A stretch of DNA of 64,000 bases from Stagnihabitans sp038231395 (GCA_038231395.1 JBBRLL010000005.1:1-64000); one strand, 5' to 3'. Counted from the first letter of the stretch, positions 34,440 to 42,838 are shown. Notes: a model not told the origin generated them from the sequence alone. Made by a program: numbers and translations.

Positions 34440-34499
34440 CTGTCTGCCGTCCGATCTGCCGCCCGATCTGTCGCCCGATCTGTCGCTCGATCTGTCGCC
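34440..34499. repeat. 12-base tandem repeat, four good units plus one degenerate
   Basis: Units of the form CGATCTGYCGCY occur head to tail at 34452, 34464, 34476 and 34488, with a weaker fifth copy starting at 34440. They lie between the divergent ATP-grasp and exonuclease genes, close to the ATP-grasp start, so they could be in its leader RNA. Confidence 0.85.
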
Positions 34500-34648
34500 A
34501 CTAAATCCACCCCTTACCCCAGCAGGAAGGAGTTGGCGCGAGAAAACGGCGTTGGCCCGTCATCTTGCCCAAAAATTGAGCGGCAGGCGGGCTCAAAGCG
34601 GAACAAAACAAGATACAAATCGACAAGGCTTCGCTCTATATCGGGGAC

Positions 34649-35620
34649 ATGGCCCGTACTCCGCTCATCATCGCCACCAAACAGGGGCTTTACTGTCCGG
34701 CTGGCGATTTTCACATTGACCCGATGGGAAAGGTGCCCCGCGCTTTGGTCACCCATGGCCATTCCGATCACGCGGCGCGCGGTATGGGGGCCTATCTTTG
34801 CACCTCAGCCGCCCTTCCCGTGATTCGCCACCGTTTGGGCCGTATCACTGCCGAGGGCATCGCTTACTGTGCGCCGCGCCGGATTGGCGATGTCACCGTC
34901 TCGTTTCATCCCGCAGGCCATGTCCCCGGCTCTGCCCAGATCCGCATCGAGCATCAGGGCGAAGTCTGGGTCGCCTCTGGGGATTACAAAACCGCGCCCG
35001 ATGGATTGTGTGAGCCGTTCGAGCCTGTCCGGTGCCACACGTTCCTGACCGAAACCACCTTCGGTCTGCCGATCTTTCAGTGGCAACCAGAGGCCGACGT
35101 TATGACGCGGATCACCCGCTGGTGGCAAACCAACGCTGGCGAGGGGCGGGCCTCGGTCCTCCTCGCCTATTCCTTCGGCAAGGCCCAACGGCTGATGGCA
35201 GGTCTTGCCTGCCTGACCGGCGCGCAAGGCCCCGGCCCGATCTGCACCCATCCTGTGGTGGAGGGGGTCACGCAAATCCTGCGCGCCCAAGGCTACGCGC
35301 TGCCGCAAACCATCCCGCTGAACGGCCAAGCGCCACCGGCAAACGCGCTGATTATCGCCACGCCCAACGCCATGGCCTCTGATTGGGCGCTAGGTCTTGG
35401 GCCGCACAGCACTGCACAAGCCTCCGGCTGGATGACGCTCGCCGCCCGCCGCAAGGGCAGTAGTGCCGCCTTCACCCTGTCAGACCATGCCGACTGGCCC
35501 GGTCTGAACGCCGCCATCCGCGCGACGGAGGCTGTGCAAGTTCTGACCCTGCACGGCTACACCGCCCCGTTCAGCCAATGGCTGACCAGCCAAGGCCTGC
35601 AATCGGGCGTCATGGCATGA
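34649..35620 (+). CDS. Ligase-associated DNA exonuclease (metallo-beta-lactamase / beta-CASP)
   Basis: A 323-residue nuclease of the group encoded next to ATP-dependent DNA ligase and Lhr-like helicase in bacteria. The metallo-beta-lactamase motif is LVTHGHSDHAARG (His36, His38, Asp40, His41), followed by HPAGHVPGSAQIRIE and SGDYKTAPDGLCEPFEP; the beta-CASP part ends with FTLSDHADWPGLNAAI and VLTLHGYTAPFSQWL. Family members are thought to process DNA ends in repair. Its ATGA overlap with the next gene ties it to the ligase-like protein. The matching Lhr helicase is not in this window. Confidence 0.9.
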   Translation: MARTPLIIATKQGLYCPAGDFHIDPMGKVPRALVTHGHSDHAARGMGAYLCTSAALPVIRHRLGRITAEGIAYCAPRRIGDVTVSFHPAGHVPGSAQIRIEHQGEVWVASGDYKTAPDGLCEPFEPVRCHTFLTETTFGLPIFQWQPEADVMTRITRWWQTNAGEGRASVLLAYSFGKAQRLMAGLACLTGAQGPGPICTHPVVEGVTQILRAQGYALPQTIPLNGQAPPANALIIATPNAMASDWALGLGPHSTAQASGWMTLAARRKGSSAAFTLSDHADWPGLNAAIRATEAVQVLTLHGYTAPFSQWLTSQGLQSGVMA

Positions 35621-36492
35621 TCCGCTTTGTAGCACTGCTTGCCGGTGGCTCAAAAGGCGGCACCTCGGCCCAAGCCTTCGCCACTTACGCAGGCGAGGTT
35701 GGCCCGCAGGATGCCGCAGCCGCCCACGCCCTGCTGACCGGCACCCGCCCCAAACGTCTGGCAGCACCACAAACTTTGCTGGATTGGGTCACCGAAGCCA
35801 CCAACACCCCGGCCTTCCTGATCACGGCCTGCCTTGCCGCCACGCCGGACAAAGCCGAACTCGCGGCCTTGCTGTTGCCCCAGACCGTTGCCACAACCCG
35901 CTTCCCAACCGCGCGTTTTCCGGTGGGGCCTGCCGACGCGCTGGATCAGGCGGCCCTTCTCTTGCGAGCGCCCCATTCGACACCTGTCCAAACCCCCACC
36001 CTGACCGAAGCCCTGTCTGCCCTGACCACGCGCGACGCCTACCTCGCCCTTGCCCAAAGCCTGCCTGCCGAGGCCCGCCTGATCCTCAACCGCATCGCCA
36101 CCGGCACCTTCCGAACCAAACTGGCGCCCTTGGTGGATGCGCCGCAGAACCTCGGCACCTGCCGTGCCATTCTGACGCTGATCGACCCCTCCGGCCCAGA
36201 AGCGACATTTGCCTTGCCCCACGGCAACGCCCTGATCCCGCTTTGCAAACTGCGCCTTGCCCTGCCCGAAACCACCCAAATCCTCGCTTGGGCGAAAACC
36301 CACACAACCGACCGTTTCGGGCCGCTGCGTCAGGTAGCGCCGTCGCAGATCTTTGAACTGGCCTTCGACGGCACCACGCCCAACCTGCGCCGCAAATCGG
36401 GGCTGGACCTGACAAACCCGCGCCTTATCGCCTGGCTTCCCAGCCTGACACCTGACCGCGCCACCCCGCTCTCCATGATCCAGCGGCTCTGA
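35617..36492 (+). CDS. DNA-ligase-like protein lacking the adenylation domain
   Basis: A 291-residue protein at the locus where the cisplatin-response ATP-dependent DNA ligase usually follows the exonuclease. Residues 1 to about 170 resemble the ligase DNA-binding domain: MIRFVALLAGGSKGGTSAQAF, LDWVTEATNTPAFLITACLA, ARLILNRIATGTFRTKLAPL. Residues about 180-275 resemble the OB-fold end: CRAILTLIDPSGPEATFALPHG, ALIPLCKL, TTDRFGPLRQVAPSQIFELAFDGTTPN, LRRKSGLDLTNPRLIAWLP. The roughly 200-residue nucleotidyltransferase domain with its K-x-D-G lysine is absent. Frame and ends are intact, so this reads as a clean in-frame loss rather than a frameshift. It cannot adenylate itself and may act as a DNA-end-binding partner of the nuclease. 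Family-level identification is by eye. Confidence 0.7.
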   Translation: MIRFVALLAGGSKGGTSAQAFATYAGEVGPQDAAAAHALLTGTRPKRLAAPQTLLDWVTEATNTPAFLITACLAATPDKAELAALLLPQTVATTRFPTARFPVGPADALDQAALLLRAPHSTPVQTPTLTEALSALTTRDAYLALAQSLPAEARLILNRIATGTFRTKLAPLVDAPQNLGTCRAILTLIDPSGPEATFALPHGNALIPLCKLRLALPETTQILAWAKTHTTDRFGPLRQVAPSQIFELAFDGTTPNLRRKSGLDLTNPRLIAWLPSLTPDRATPLSMIQRL

Positions 36493-36693
36493 CCCCGGCA
36501 ACACATCGCCCCGAATGCTGGTACCGCGTCAGCGGAGGCGTCGCGGGCACCGCCTTCTTCCGTTCATTTAAGCGCAAATATCCCGGATGCAGGTCCGCGC
36601 GGCCATGAAACCCCTCCGGCAATTTCCCGCGAAACCCGGTTTCAAATCCGCGTGGACCCTCCTACATAGGGACAAAGCCAAATGAGGGTTCCC

Positions 36694-38538
36694 ATGTTGA
36701 CCAAATTCCGCCCGCTTCTTGATGCCCGGGTCCTTGATGCCAACGCCAGCTGTGCTGCTGGTCACCTTGGTCCGCTGCCCGACTGGGATCTGACCGACCT
36801 GTACCCCAGCCCCGACAGCCCGGAATTTCACCGCGACATGTCGTGGCTGAAACAGTCCTGCGCCGGGTTCGCCGCCACCTATCAGGGCAAACTCGCCACG
36901 CTTTCGGCCGAGGCTTTGCTGGATTGCGTGCAATCCTACGAGAAGATCGAAACCACCGGCGGCCGGGTCATGTCCTACGCGGGCCTGCGCTACTACCAGA
37001 ACACGCTCGACTCTGACCGCGCCAAGTTCATGGCCGATGCCGAGGGGCAGATCACCGATTTCACCACGGCCTTGGTGTTTTTCACGCTGGAATTCAACCG
37101 GATGGAGGATGATCACCTTGCCCGTCTGCTGGCCGAAAACGCCGCACTGAACCGCTACAAACCCGTCTTTGACCGCATGCGCGCCATGCGCCCGCACCAG
37201 TTGTCGGACGAGCTGGAAACTTTCCTGCACGACCTGTCCGTCGTTGGCAGCTCTGCCTGGAACAAGGTTTTTGATGAAACCATGGCCGGGCTGATGTTCA
37301 ACGTCGAGGGAGAGCCCGAGCCGCTTGCGCTTGAGGCCACCTTGAACTTCATGACCGACACCAACCGCGACAAGCGCGAGGCTGCGGCCCATGCTTTGGC
37401 GGAGGTCTTTGAAAAGAATGTCAAACTTTTTGCCCGCGTCCACAATACGCTCGCCAAGGAAAAGGAAATCCATGACCGCTGGCGCAAAATGGCGTCACCC
37501 CAAGCCGGTCGCCACCTTGCCAACGATGTGGAACCAGAGGTGGTCGAGGCGCTGCGCAATGCCGTCGTGGCCGCCTATCCCAAGCTTTCGCACCGCTACT
37601 ACAAGCTGAAAGCCAAATGGATGGGTCTGGACAAGCTGCAAGTCTGGGACCGCAACGCACCGCTGCCGGTTGAGACCGCCCGACTTGTGCCATGGGACGA
37701 GGCGGTGGAGACTGTCCGAGCCGCCTATGCCGCTTTTGACCCCCGTCTGGCCGACATCGCCGCCCCCTTCTTCAGCAAGGGCTGGATCGACGCGGGCGTC
37801 AAGCCCGGCAAGGCGCCCGGTGCCTTCGCTCATCCAACCGTCACCACGGTTCACCCCTATGTCTTGCTGAATTACCTGGGCAAACCGCGTGACGTGATGA
37901 CTTTGGCGCACGAACTGGGCCACGGCGTCCATCAGGTGCTGGCGGCGGGTCAGGGCGAGCTTTTGTCCTCCACCCCCCTGACGTTGGCTGAAACCGCCTC
38001 GGTGTTTGGCGAAATGCTGACGTTCCGCGCCCTGTTGGATCAGGCCAAAACCCCTGCCGAACGCAAGACCCTGCTGGCCGGCAAGGTCGAGGATATGATC
38101 AACACCGTCGTCCGCCAGATCGCGTTTTATGACTTCGAATGCAAACTCCATGCCGCCCGCGCCGATGGCGAACTGACCCCCGATGGCATCAATGCGCTTT
38201 GGATGAGCGTTCAGGCCCAATCGCTTGGCCCAGTGTTTGAATTCATGGAGGGGTATGAGACGTTCTGGTCCTACATCCCGCACTTCGTTCACTCGCCGTT
38301 CTACGTCTACGCCTATGCCTTTGGTGATGGTCTGGTGAATGCGCTTTACGCGGCCTATGCCGAGGGTTTGCCAGATTTTCAGGACAAATATCTTGAAATG
38401 CTGAAAGCCGGCGGATCGAAACACCACAAAGACCTGTTGGCCCCCTTCGGTCTGGACGCCAGCGATCCGAAATTCTGGGACAAGGGCCTCAGCATGATCG
38501 CAGGCTTCATCGACGAGTTGGAGACGATGGACGGCTGA
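36694..38538 (+). CDS. M3-family oligoendopeptidase (PepF-like)
   Basis: A 614-residue cytoplasmic zinc peptidase. The zinc motif is LAHELGHGVHQVL (His406, Glu407, His410), with the third ligand in PLTLAETASVFGEMLTF. N-terminal segments (WDLTDLYPSPDSPEF, YEKIETTGGRVMSYAGL, YQNTLDSDRAKFM) are typical of the proteobacterial PepF/M3 clade, and YIPHFVHSPFYVYAYAFGDGLVNALY is the conserved C-terminal substrate-pocket region. It degrades short peptides. Of two in-frame ATGs, 36694 is chosen because GAGGG lies seven bases ahead. A perfect terminator hairpin follows. Confidence 0.92.
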   Translation: MLTKFRPLLDARVLDANASCAAGHLGPLPDWDLTDLYPSPDSPEFHRDMSWLKQSCAGFAATYQGKLATLSAEALLDCVQSYEKIETTGGRVMSYAGLRYYQNTLDSDRAKFMADAEGQITDFTTALVFFTLEFNRMEDDHLARLLAENAALNRYKPVFDRMRAMRPHQLSDELETFLHDLSVVGSSAWNKVFDETMAGLMFNVEGEPEPLALEATLNFMTDTNRDKREAAAHALAEVFEKNVKLFARVHNTLAKEKEIHDRWRKMASPQAGRHLANDVEPEVVEALRNAVVAAYPKLSHRYYKLKAKWMGLDKLQVWDRNAPLPVETARLVPWDEAVETVRAAYAAFDPRLADIAAPFFSKGWIDAGVKPGKAPGAFAHPTVTTVHPYVLLNYLGKPRDVMTLAHELGHGVHQVLAAGQGELLSSTPLTLAETASVFGEMLTFRALLDQAKTPAERKTLLAGKVEDMINTVVRQIAFYDFECKLHAARADGELTPDGINALWMSVQAQSLGPVFEFMEGYETFWSYIPHFVHSPFYVYAYAFGDGLVNALYAAYAEGLPDFQDKYLEMLKAGGSKHHKDLLAPFGLDASDPKFWDKGLSMIAGFIDELETMDG

Positions 38539-38539
38539 A

Positions 38540-38575
38540 ATCAAAAGGGCGGCCCCGCAAGGCCGCCCTTTTGAT
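38540..38575. terminator. Bidirectional rho-independent terminator, perfect 15-base stem
   Basis: ATCAAAAGGGCGGCC pairs perfectly with GGCCGCCCTTTTGAT across a CCGCAA loop. The A-run and T-run make it functional in both directions. It separates the convergent M3 peptidase and DUF4389 genes and serves both. Confidence 0.95.
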
Positions 38576-38580
38576 CGGGA

Positions 38581-38850
38581 TCATTCAAACGGCGTCCAAG
38601 GCCAGGGTTTGTCCTCGCTGGCGGCGGTCTGGAATCGGGTGGCTTTGGCCAGCCATTTGCCAAGCCTGATGCCAAAGCTGGCGATTTCCTCGTTGCGTTG
38701 ACCCTTGTTGACCGCCATCAGGATGATCTGAACAAACGCGAGGGCGTTGGTCAGCAGGTGGGCGAGGCTCATCACCGCACCAAGGATGACCATCCACAAG
38801 AGCCGCATCCACAGGCTTTCGCGCCCGGTCGTCGGAGAAGTATCAGACAT
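38581..38850 (-). CDS. DUF4389 small membrane protein
   Basis: An 89-residue protein with a hydrophobic central segment (LWMRLLWMVILGAVMSLAHLLTNALAFVQIILMAV) and the C-terminal pattern IASFGIRLGKWLAKATRFQTAASEDKPWPW of DUF4389. Function unknown; it probably sits in the inner membrane. The start at 38850 has GGAGG six bases ahead. Directly upstream of that site is an inverted repeat (38861-38882) that could be an operator or RNA hairpin. Confidence 0.85.
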   Translation of the reverse strand: MSDTSPTTGRESLWMRLLWMVILGAVMSLAHLLTNALAFVQIILMAVNKGQRNEEIASFGIRLGKWLAKATRFQTAASEDKPWPWTPFE

Positions 38851-38860
38851 AGCAGCCTCC

Positions 38861-38882
38861 ATCAGGGGAACTTCGCCCTGAT
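38861..38882 (-). promoter_or_regulatory. Inverted repeat ahead of the DUF4389 ribosome-binding site
   Basis: ATCAGGG and CCCTGAT pair across eight bases, one base upstream of the GGAGG site at 38856-38860. It could be a repressor site or a leader hairpin. No regulator is identified. Confidence 0.35.
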
Positions 38883-39017
38883 ATAGAGACAGTGGTACAG
38901 TTTTACATCATCGGTGCGACGCCGTAACAGGGACAGCCGCCCGGCAAAGTGTCAAATGGTTCCGGAAAACACCTGACGATGGGGGTTTGAGCGATATTCC
39001 ACCGATCAAACCCCGGC

Positions 39018-39065
39018 CGTCTCACAAATTGCCCGTCTCACAAATTGCCCGACTCACAAATTAAC
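39018..39065. repeat. 16-base triplicate tandem repeat at the 3' end of the Gfo/Idh gene
   Basis: Three head-to-tail copies of CGTCTCACAAATTGCC (third copy CGACTCACAAATTAAC) start at 39018, 39034 and 39050. The last one contains the stop codon and final two codons of the minus-strand oxidoreductase gene; the other two lie downstream of it. Confidence 0.9.
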
Positions 39066-40046
39066 CGTACTTTCCATCTGGAACACCCGGTCGATCATCG
39101 CCTGTGTACCGCGCACGAACTCCAGCGGGCACGGATAGGGTGCACCTGTACGAACCGACCGGCTGAACGCCTCAACCTGCAAGACATACTGGTTCACGCC
39201 GGGGAAACGCTCGATCGTCACTTTCTGGCCGGGTTGGTGCAACTCCAGCTGGGCTTGATCGTGACTGCCCGCGTTAAAGGGAGCGTTGGCGACCCGGATC
39301 ATCCCCTTGTCGCCCTGAAACACCACCTCTTGCCTGCCGAACAGCCGCATCGAGGTCATTGCCGAATAGGTGAACCGCCCCAACGGACCGCCCATCACCG
39401 AAGTGACCTGCGCCCAGACATCAACACCATTTTCGCGGCGTACCCGGCTTTGCAGTTCCACGGGTTCCGCCCCGGTCACGTAACGGACAGAGCCGTAGGT
39501 GTAAACGCCAATATCCCGGATGCCGCCGCCGCCCGCATCGGCGCGGTTGCGGATGTTGGTCAGATCGGCGTGGTTGTCATAAGAGAATGCCGCGTCAACA
39601 TGCGTGACCTTGCCAATCGCACCCTCGTCGACCAACTGTTTGGTGCGCTGCCACTGCGGGTGAAAGACGATCATATAAGCCTCTGCCGCCAGTTTTTTGG
39701 CAGCATCGCGGGCGTGGATGATCTGGTCAATCTCCCGCGCATGCAGGGCAATCGGCTTTTCGGTCAACACGTTCTTGCCGGCAGCCAGCGCTTTCAGCGT
39801 CCAGATCACGTGCAGATGGTTGGGCAGCGGGATGTACACCGCCTCCACCTCGGGGTCGGCAAGCAGGGCATCATAGGTTTCATGAACTTTCAGCCCCGGA
39901 CAGAATTCCTGAAACGGACCGGCTTTTTCAACGGAATGGGTGGCCAAGGCGTAAAGCTCGGCCCCTTTTGCCGCATGGATCGCCGGAGCCATATGCTCCC
40001 TTGCAAATTTCGCCGCACCAAGGATGCCCCATTTAACCGCTGACAT
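39054..40046 (-). CDS. Gfo/Idh/MocA-family oxidoreductase
   Basis: A 330-residue NAD(P)-dependent sugar or polyol dehydrogenase. The N-terminal Rossmann fold begins VKWGILGAAKFAREHMAPAI (GxLGxA), with the family's EKP motif in NVLTEKPIALHAREID supplying the catalytic lysine. The C-terminal half has GGGGIRDIGVYTYGSVRYVTG, carrying the conserved Gly-Asp-[IL]-Gly-x-[HY] catalytic region. The substrate is not predictable. GGAGGAG precedes the start. The 3' end is part of a 16-base triplicate repeat, and PssA lies upstream on the same strand. Confidence 0.9.
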   Translation of the reverse strand: MSAVKWGILGAAKFAREHMAPAIHAAKGAELYALATHSVEKAGPFQEFCPGLKVHETYDALLADPEVEAVYIPLPNHLHVIWTLKALAAGKNVLTEKPIALHAREIDQIIHARDAAKKLAAEAYMIVFHPQWQRTKQLVDEGAIGKVTHVDAAFSYDNHADLTNIRNRADAGGGGIRDIGVYTYGSVRYVTGAEPVELQSRVRRENGVDVWAQVTSVMGGPLGRFTYSAMTSMRLFGRQEVVFQGDKGMIRVANAPFNAGSHDQAQLELHQPGQKVTIERFPGVNQYVLQVEAFSRSVRTGAPYPCPLEFVRGTQAMIDRVFQMESTVNL

Positions 40047-40113
40047 TGCCGTCTCCTCCCAAAAAGTTGTGCAACGCTAGAAACAACCCGCTCAGGCGGC
40101 AAGGGCCAAGTGG

Positions 40114-40896
40114 TTAAAGCCCACGCAAACCCTTGCGGTTTTTGCGGAATAGCCACACCGATTTCATCACGATGGCAATATAACCCGTATCAATGGCCAC
40201 CATGGTTTCCCATGGGAAGGTCAAGAGTGCTGCCACCAGAGCCACAAAGCCTACGATGACAAAGCGGACATTCTCGGCATAGACCGTGACCGATTTGAAC
40301 GAGGGTGTGGGCAACCGGCTGATCATCAGCCCGCCAATCACCACCATCCAGACCGCCAAAAGCTGCGGTGGCACTTGCGGCAGATCCGGCTCCATGAAGG
40401 CTACATACATCGGCAGCATCGCCAACATGGCTCCGGCGGGAGAGGGCACCCCGGTGAAATTGCTGGTCGGCTTTTCGGAGGGGCTATCGGCTGTCTTTTC
40501 CACCTGCAACCGGTTGCCGATGTTAAAGCGCGCCAGCCGCAGCAGGCAACAGGTCGCGTAAACCAATGTCGCAATCCATCCGCCACTTTGCAGCCCGTGC
40601 AAGCCCCAAAGATAGATCACCAGACCCGGTGCCACCCCGAAGTTGACGAAATCCACCAGCGAGTCCAACTCCGCCCCGATCTCGCTTTGGCTGCGCAGCA
40701 ACCGCGCTACCCGGCCATCCAAACCGTCGAGAACTGCCGCCACCAGGATCATCGCGACCGCGGCATTGAACTGGCCCAACATGGCAAAGCGGACGCCGGT
40801 CAAGCCCGAACACATCGCCGAAATCGTCATCAGATTTGGCAGCAACTGGACCAGATTAAGCTCTGACCTGCCGCGCGGGTTTTGGTCGGACATCAT
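40114..40896 (-). CDS. pssA: CDP-diacylglycerol--serine O-phosphatidyltransferase
   Basis: A 260-residue inner-membrane enzyme that makes phosphatidylserine from CDP-diacylglycerol and L-serine. The CDP-alcohol phosphotransferase motif is complete: DGLDGRVARLLRSQSEIGAELDSLVD, with the conserved D-G-x2-A-R-x8-G-x3-D-x3-D spacing. About seven hydrophobic helices follow. Its ATG overlaps the end of psd as ATGA, so the two steps of phosphatidylethanolamine synthesis are coupled in one transcript, with psd first. Confidence 0.95.
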   Translation of the reverse strand: MMSDQNPRGRSELNLVQLLPNLMTISAMCSGLTGVRFAMLGQFNAAVAMILVAAVLDGLDGRVARLLRSQSEIGAELDSLVDFVNFGVAPGLVIYLWGLHGLQSGGWIATLVYATCCLLRLARFNIGNRLQVEKTADSPSEKPTSNFTGVPSPAGAMLAMLPMYVAFMEPDLPQVPPQLLAVWMVVIGGLMISRLPTPSFKSVTVYAENVRFVIVGFVALVAALLTFPWETMVAIDTGYIAIVMKSVWLFRKNRKGLRGL

Positions 40897-41585
40897 TCCC
40901 TCCGCGACAGGCGGGCCGGGGTTTGCGCGTCCAGATCGGCAATAATGCTTTCACCCGCGATCATCGTTTGCCCCAACGACACCATCGGTGCCACGCCGGG
41001 CGGCAGGTAGACATCCAGACGTGAGCCGAAACGGATCAAACCAAAACGGTCGCCGGCGCGCAAGGGCTGGCCGGGTTTGGCCCAGCACAGGATGCGCCGC
41101 GCGATCAGCCCGGCGATCTGCACCACAACGACCTGGGTGCCGTCTTCCATGGTGATCAAGAGCGCGTTGCGCTCGTTATCGGCAGAGGCTTTGTCCAGCG
41201 AGGCGTTGACAAATGTGCCGGGGTGATAGGCAATCGCCTCAACCTGACCGCCGACCGGCATCCGGTTCACATGGCAGTTGAACACCGACATAAAGACCGA
41301 AACCCGGGTCAGCGGCTGCGGCCCAAGGCCCAGTTCTGGCGGCGGAACCGCCGGTTCAATCAAAGACACAATGCCGTCCGCCGGGCTGAGAACAAGGTTT
41401 TCGCCAAGTGGCACCGAGCGGACCGGATCGCGGAAGAAGTAGTAACACCACACCGTCAGGCCGACACCCAGCCAGCCCAAGGGCACCCAAAGCCAGAACA
41501 AAAGCAGCGTGATCACGGCGAAAATGCCGACAAACCGCCACCCTTCCGGGTGCATCGGCTTGATGAAGGTTTCCAGCATATTCAT
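40893..41585 (-). CDS. psd: Phosphatidylserine decarboxylase (archaeal-type proenzyme)
   Basis: A 230-residue enzyme that turns phosphatidylserine into phosphatidylethanolamine at the inner membrane. Two hydrophobic helices near residues 18-50 anchor it. YYFFRDPVRSVP, VLSPADGIVSLI, FMSVFNCHVNRMPVGG and YHPGTFVNASLDKAS are family motifs. The self-cleavage site that produces the pyruvoyl group is the Gly-Ser in GLIRFGSRLDVYLP; the short length and FGS in place of LGST mark the archaeal-type subfamily also common in alphaproteobacteria. It overlaps pssA by ATGA. Confidence 0.95.
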   Translation of the reverse strand: MNMLETFIKPMHPEGWRFVGIFAVITLLLFWLWVPLGWLGVGLTVWCYYFFRDPVRSVPLGENLVLSPADGIVSLIEPAVPPPELGLGPQPLTRVSVFMSVFNCHVNRMPVGGQVEAIAYHPGTFVNASLDKASADNERNALLITMEDGTQVVVVQIAGLIARRILCWAKPGQPLRAGDRFGLIRFGSRLDVYLPPGVAPMVSLGQTMIAGESIIADLDAQTPARLSRRE

Positions 41586-41738
41586 AGGCGGCTCCCCGGA
41601 TGGCGCTGAAACAGGGTGTCTGCTACCGACATCGTGTTCCAGATTTTTAGCACCCGCGTGACTGTTCTGGAAAACCGGTCAGGAAAACCGGGTCCCACTT
41701 TTCCGCTTCACGCGTTTGGGGAGGTGATACGCGGCGGC

Positions 41739-41844
41739 GGCCACGGTTGCAACCGTTAGAGGGGTGGCGTTCGGGCATGGCCCTGTTCCACTTTTCCCGT
41801 ACAGCCTTTGGTGCGTGGATTTGCGACGGCCACGGTTGCAACCG
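41739..41844. repeat. Pair of 17-base repeats carrying a 12-base palindrome
   Basis: GGCCACGGTTGCAACCG occurs at 41739-41755 and again at 41828-41844, 89 bases apart. Each contains the palindrome CGGTTGCAACCG, and the flanks also share similarity (CCCACTTTTCCG and TCCACTTTTCCCG). The pair lies in the 270-base gap between rpoH and psd, downstream of rpoH. Confidence 0.85.
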
Positions 41845-41855
41845 CCGCGAGTGGT

Positions 41856-42752
41856 TCAGGCCGGGACCACCATGCCTTTGCCGAGGGCAAGTTCGCGCAT
41901 GCGTTCCTGCAACTTTTCAAAGGCCCGCACCTCGATCTGGCGGATACGTTCACGGCTGACGTGGTAGCTTTCGGACAACTCCTCCAGCGTGATCGGCGTT
42001 TCCGCCAGACGGCGCTTGGTCAGCACATCCTTTTCGCGGTCGTTCAGCGCTGACATGGCTTGGGCCAAAAGGCCAAGACGGGTGTCAAACTCTTCCTTTT
42101 CGGCATAGTCGCCAGCCTGATCGCTGTCTTCATCCTCCAGCCAATCCTGCCATTGAGTCGTGCCTTCACCATCCGAACCCACCGTGGCGTTCAGCGAAGC
42201 GTCGCCGCCCGACAAACGCCGGTTCATCGCGGTGACTTCCGCTTCGCTGACCGACAGATCCTTGGCAATTTGCGCGAGGTTTTCGGGGTGCAAATCCCCC
42301 TCTTCCAGCGCGCCAACCTTGGCCTTTGCCTTACGCAGGTTGAAGAACAGCTTCTTTTGCGCCGAGGTGGTGCCCAGCTTCACAAGGCTCCACGAGCGCA
42401 GGATATATTCCTGAATAGAGGCCCGGATCCACCACATCGCATAGGTCGCCAGCCGAAAGCCGCGCTCCGGGTCAAAGCGTTTGACCGCCTGCATCAGCCC
42501 GACGTTGGCCTCCGAGATCACTTCGGCCTGCGGCAGACCGTAGCCGCGATAGCCCATGGCAATCTTTGCAGCCAGCCTCAGGTGCGAGGTGACCATTTTA
42601 TGCGCGGCCTGCGTGTCCTGATGGTCGACCCAACGTTTGGCCAGCATGTATTCTTCCTCAGGCTCCAGCAAAGGAAACTTGCGGATTTCCTGCATATACC
42701 GGTTAAGCCCCTGCTCTGGGCTTGGTGCCGGCAGATTTGCATAGGTGCTCAT
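41856..42752 (-). CDS. rpoH: RNA polymerase sigma factor RpoH (heat-shock sigma-32)
   Basis: A 298-residue sigma-70 family factor. Region 1.2/2.1 begins ANLPAPSPEQGLNRYMQEIRKFPLLEPEEEYMLAKRW, region 2.2-2.4 contains GLMQAVKRFDPERGFRLATYAMWWIRASIQEYILRSWSLVKLGTT, and the RpoH box is seen in QKKLFFNLRKAKAK. Region 4 ends with the helix-turn-helix ITLEELSESYHVSRERIRQIEVRAFEKLQ. It directs polymerase to heat-shock promoters. A possible promoter with a heat-shock-like -35 lies upstream. A repeat pair lies downstream. Confidence 0.95.
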   Translation of the reverse strand: MSTYANLPAPSPEQGLNRYMQEIRKFPLLEPEEEYMLAKRWVDHQDTQAAHKMVTSHLRLAAKIAMGYRGYGLPQAEVISEANVGLMQAVKRFDPERGFRLATYAMWWIRASIQEYILRSWSLVKLGTTSAQKKLFFNLRKAKAKVGALEEGDLHPENLAQIAKDLSVSEAEVTAMNRRLSGGDASLNATVGSDGEGTTQWQDWLEDEDSDQAGDYAEKEEFDTRLGLLAQAMSALNDREKDVLTKRRLAETPITLEELSESYHVSRERIRQIEVRAFEKLQERMRELALGKGMVVPA

Positions 42753-42809
42753 ATTCGACGCCCCCTGTTACATTCCGGTGCGATTGCGCCCCCGGAACAC
42801 GAATTGCTC

Positions 42810-42838
42810 ACGTAAGGACCGCACCGCTTTGGTTCAAG
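42810..42838 (-). promoter_or_regulatory. Candidate rpoH promoter
   Basis: On the minus strand CTTGAA is followed after 17 bases by TTACGT, about 58 bases upstream of the rpoH start. CTTGAA matches the RpoH-type -35 motif of alphaproteobacteria, which would mean autoregulation, but the -10 match is poor. Confidence 0.25.

Noticed and set aside
34440..34499. CRISPR array
   Set aside because: Units are 12 bases with no spacers and no cas genes nearby.
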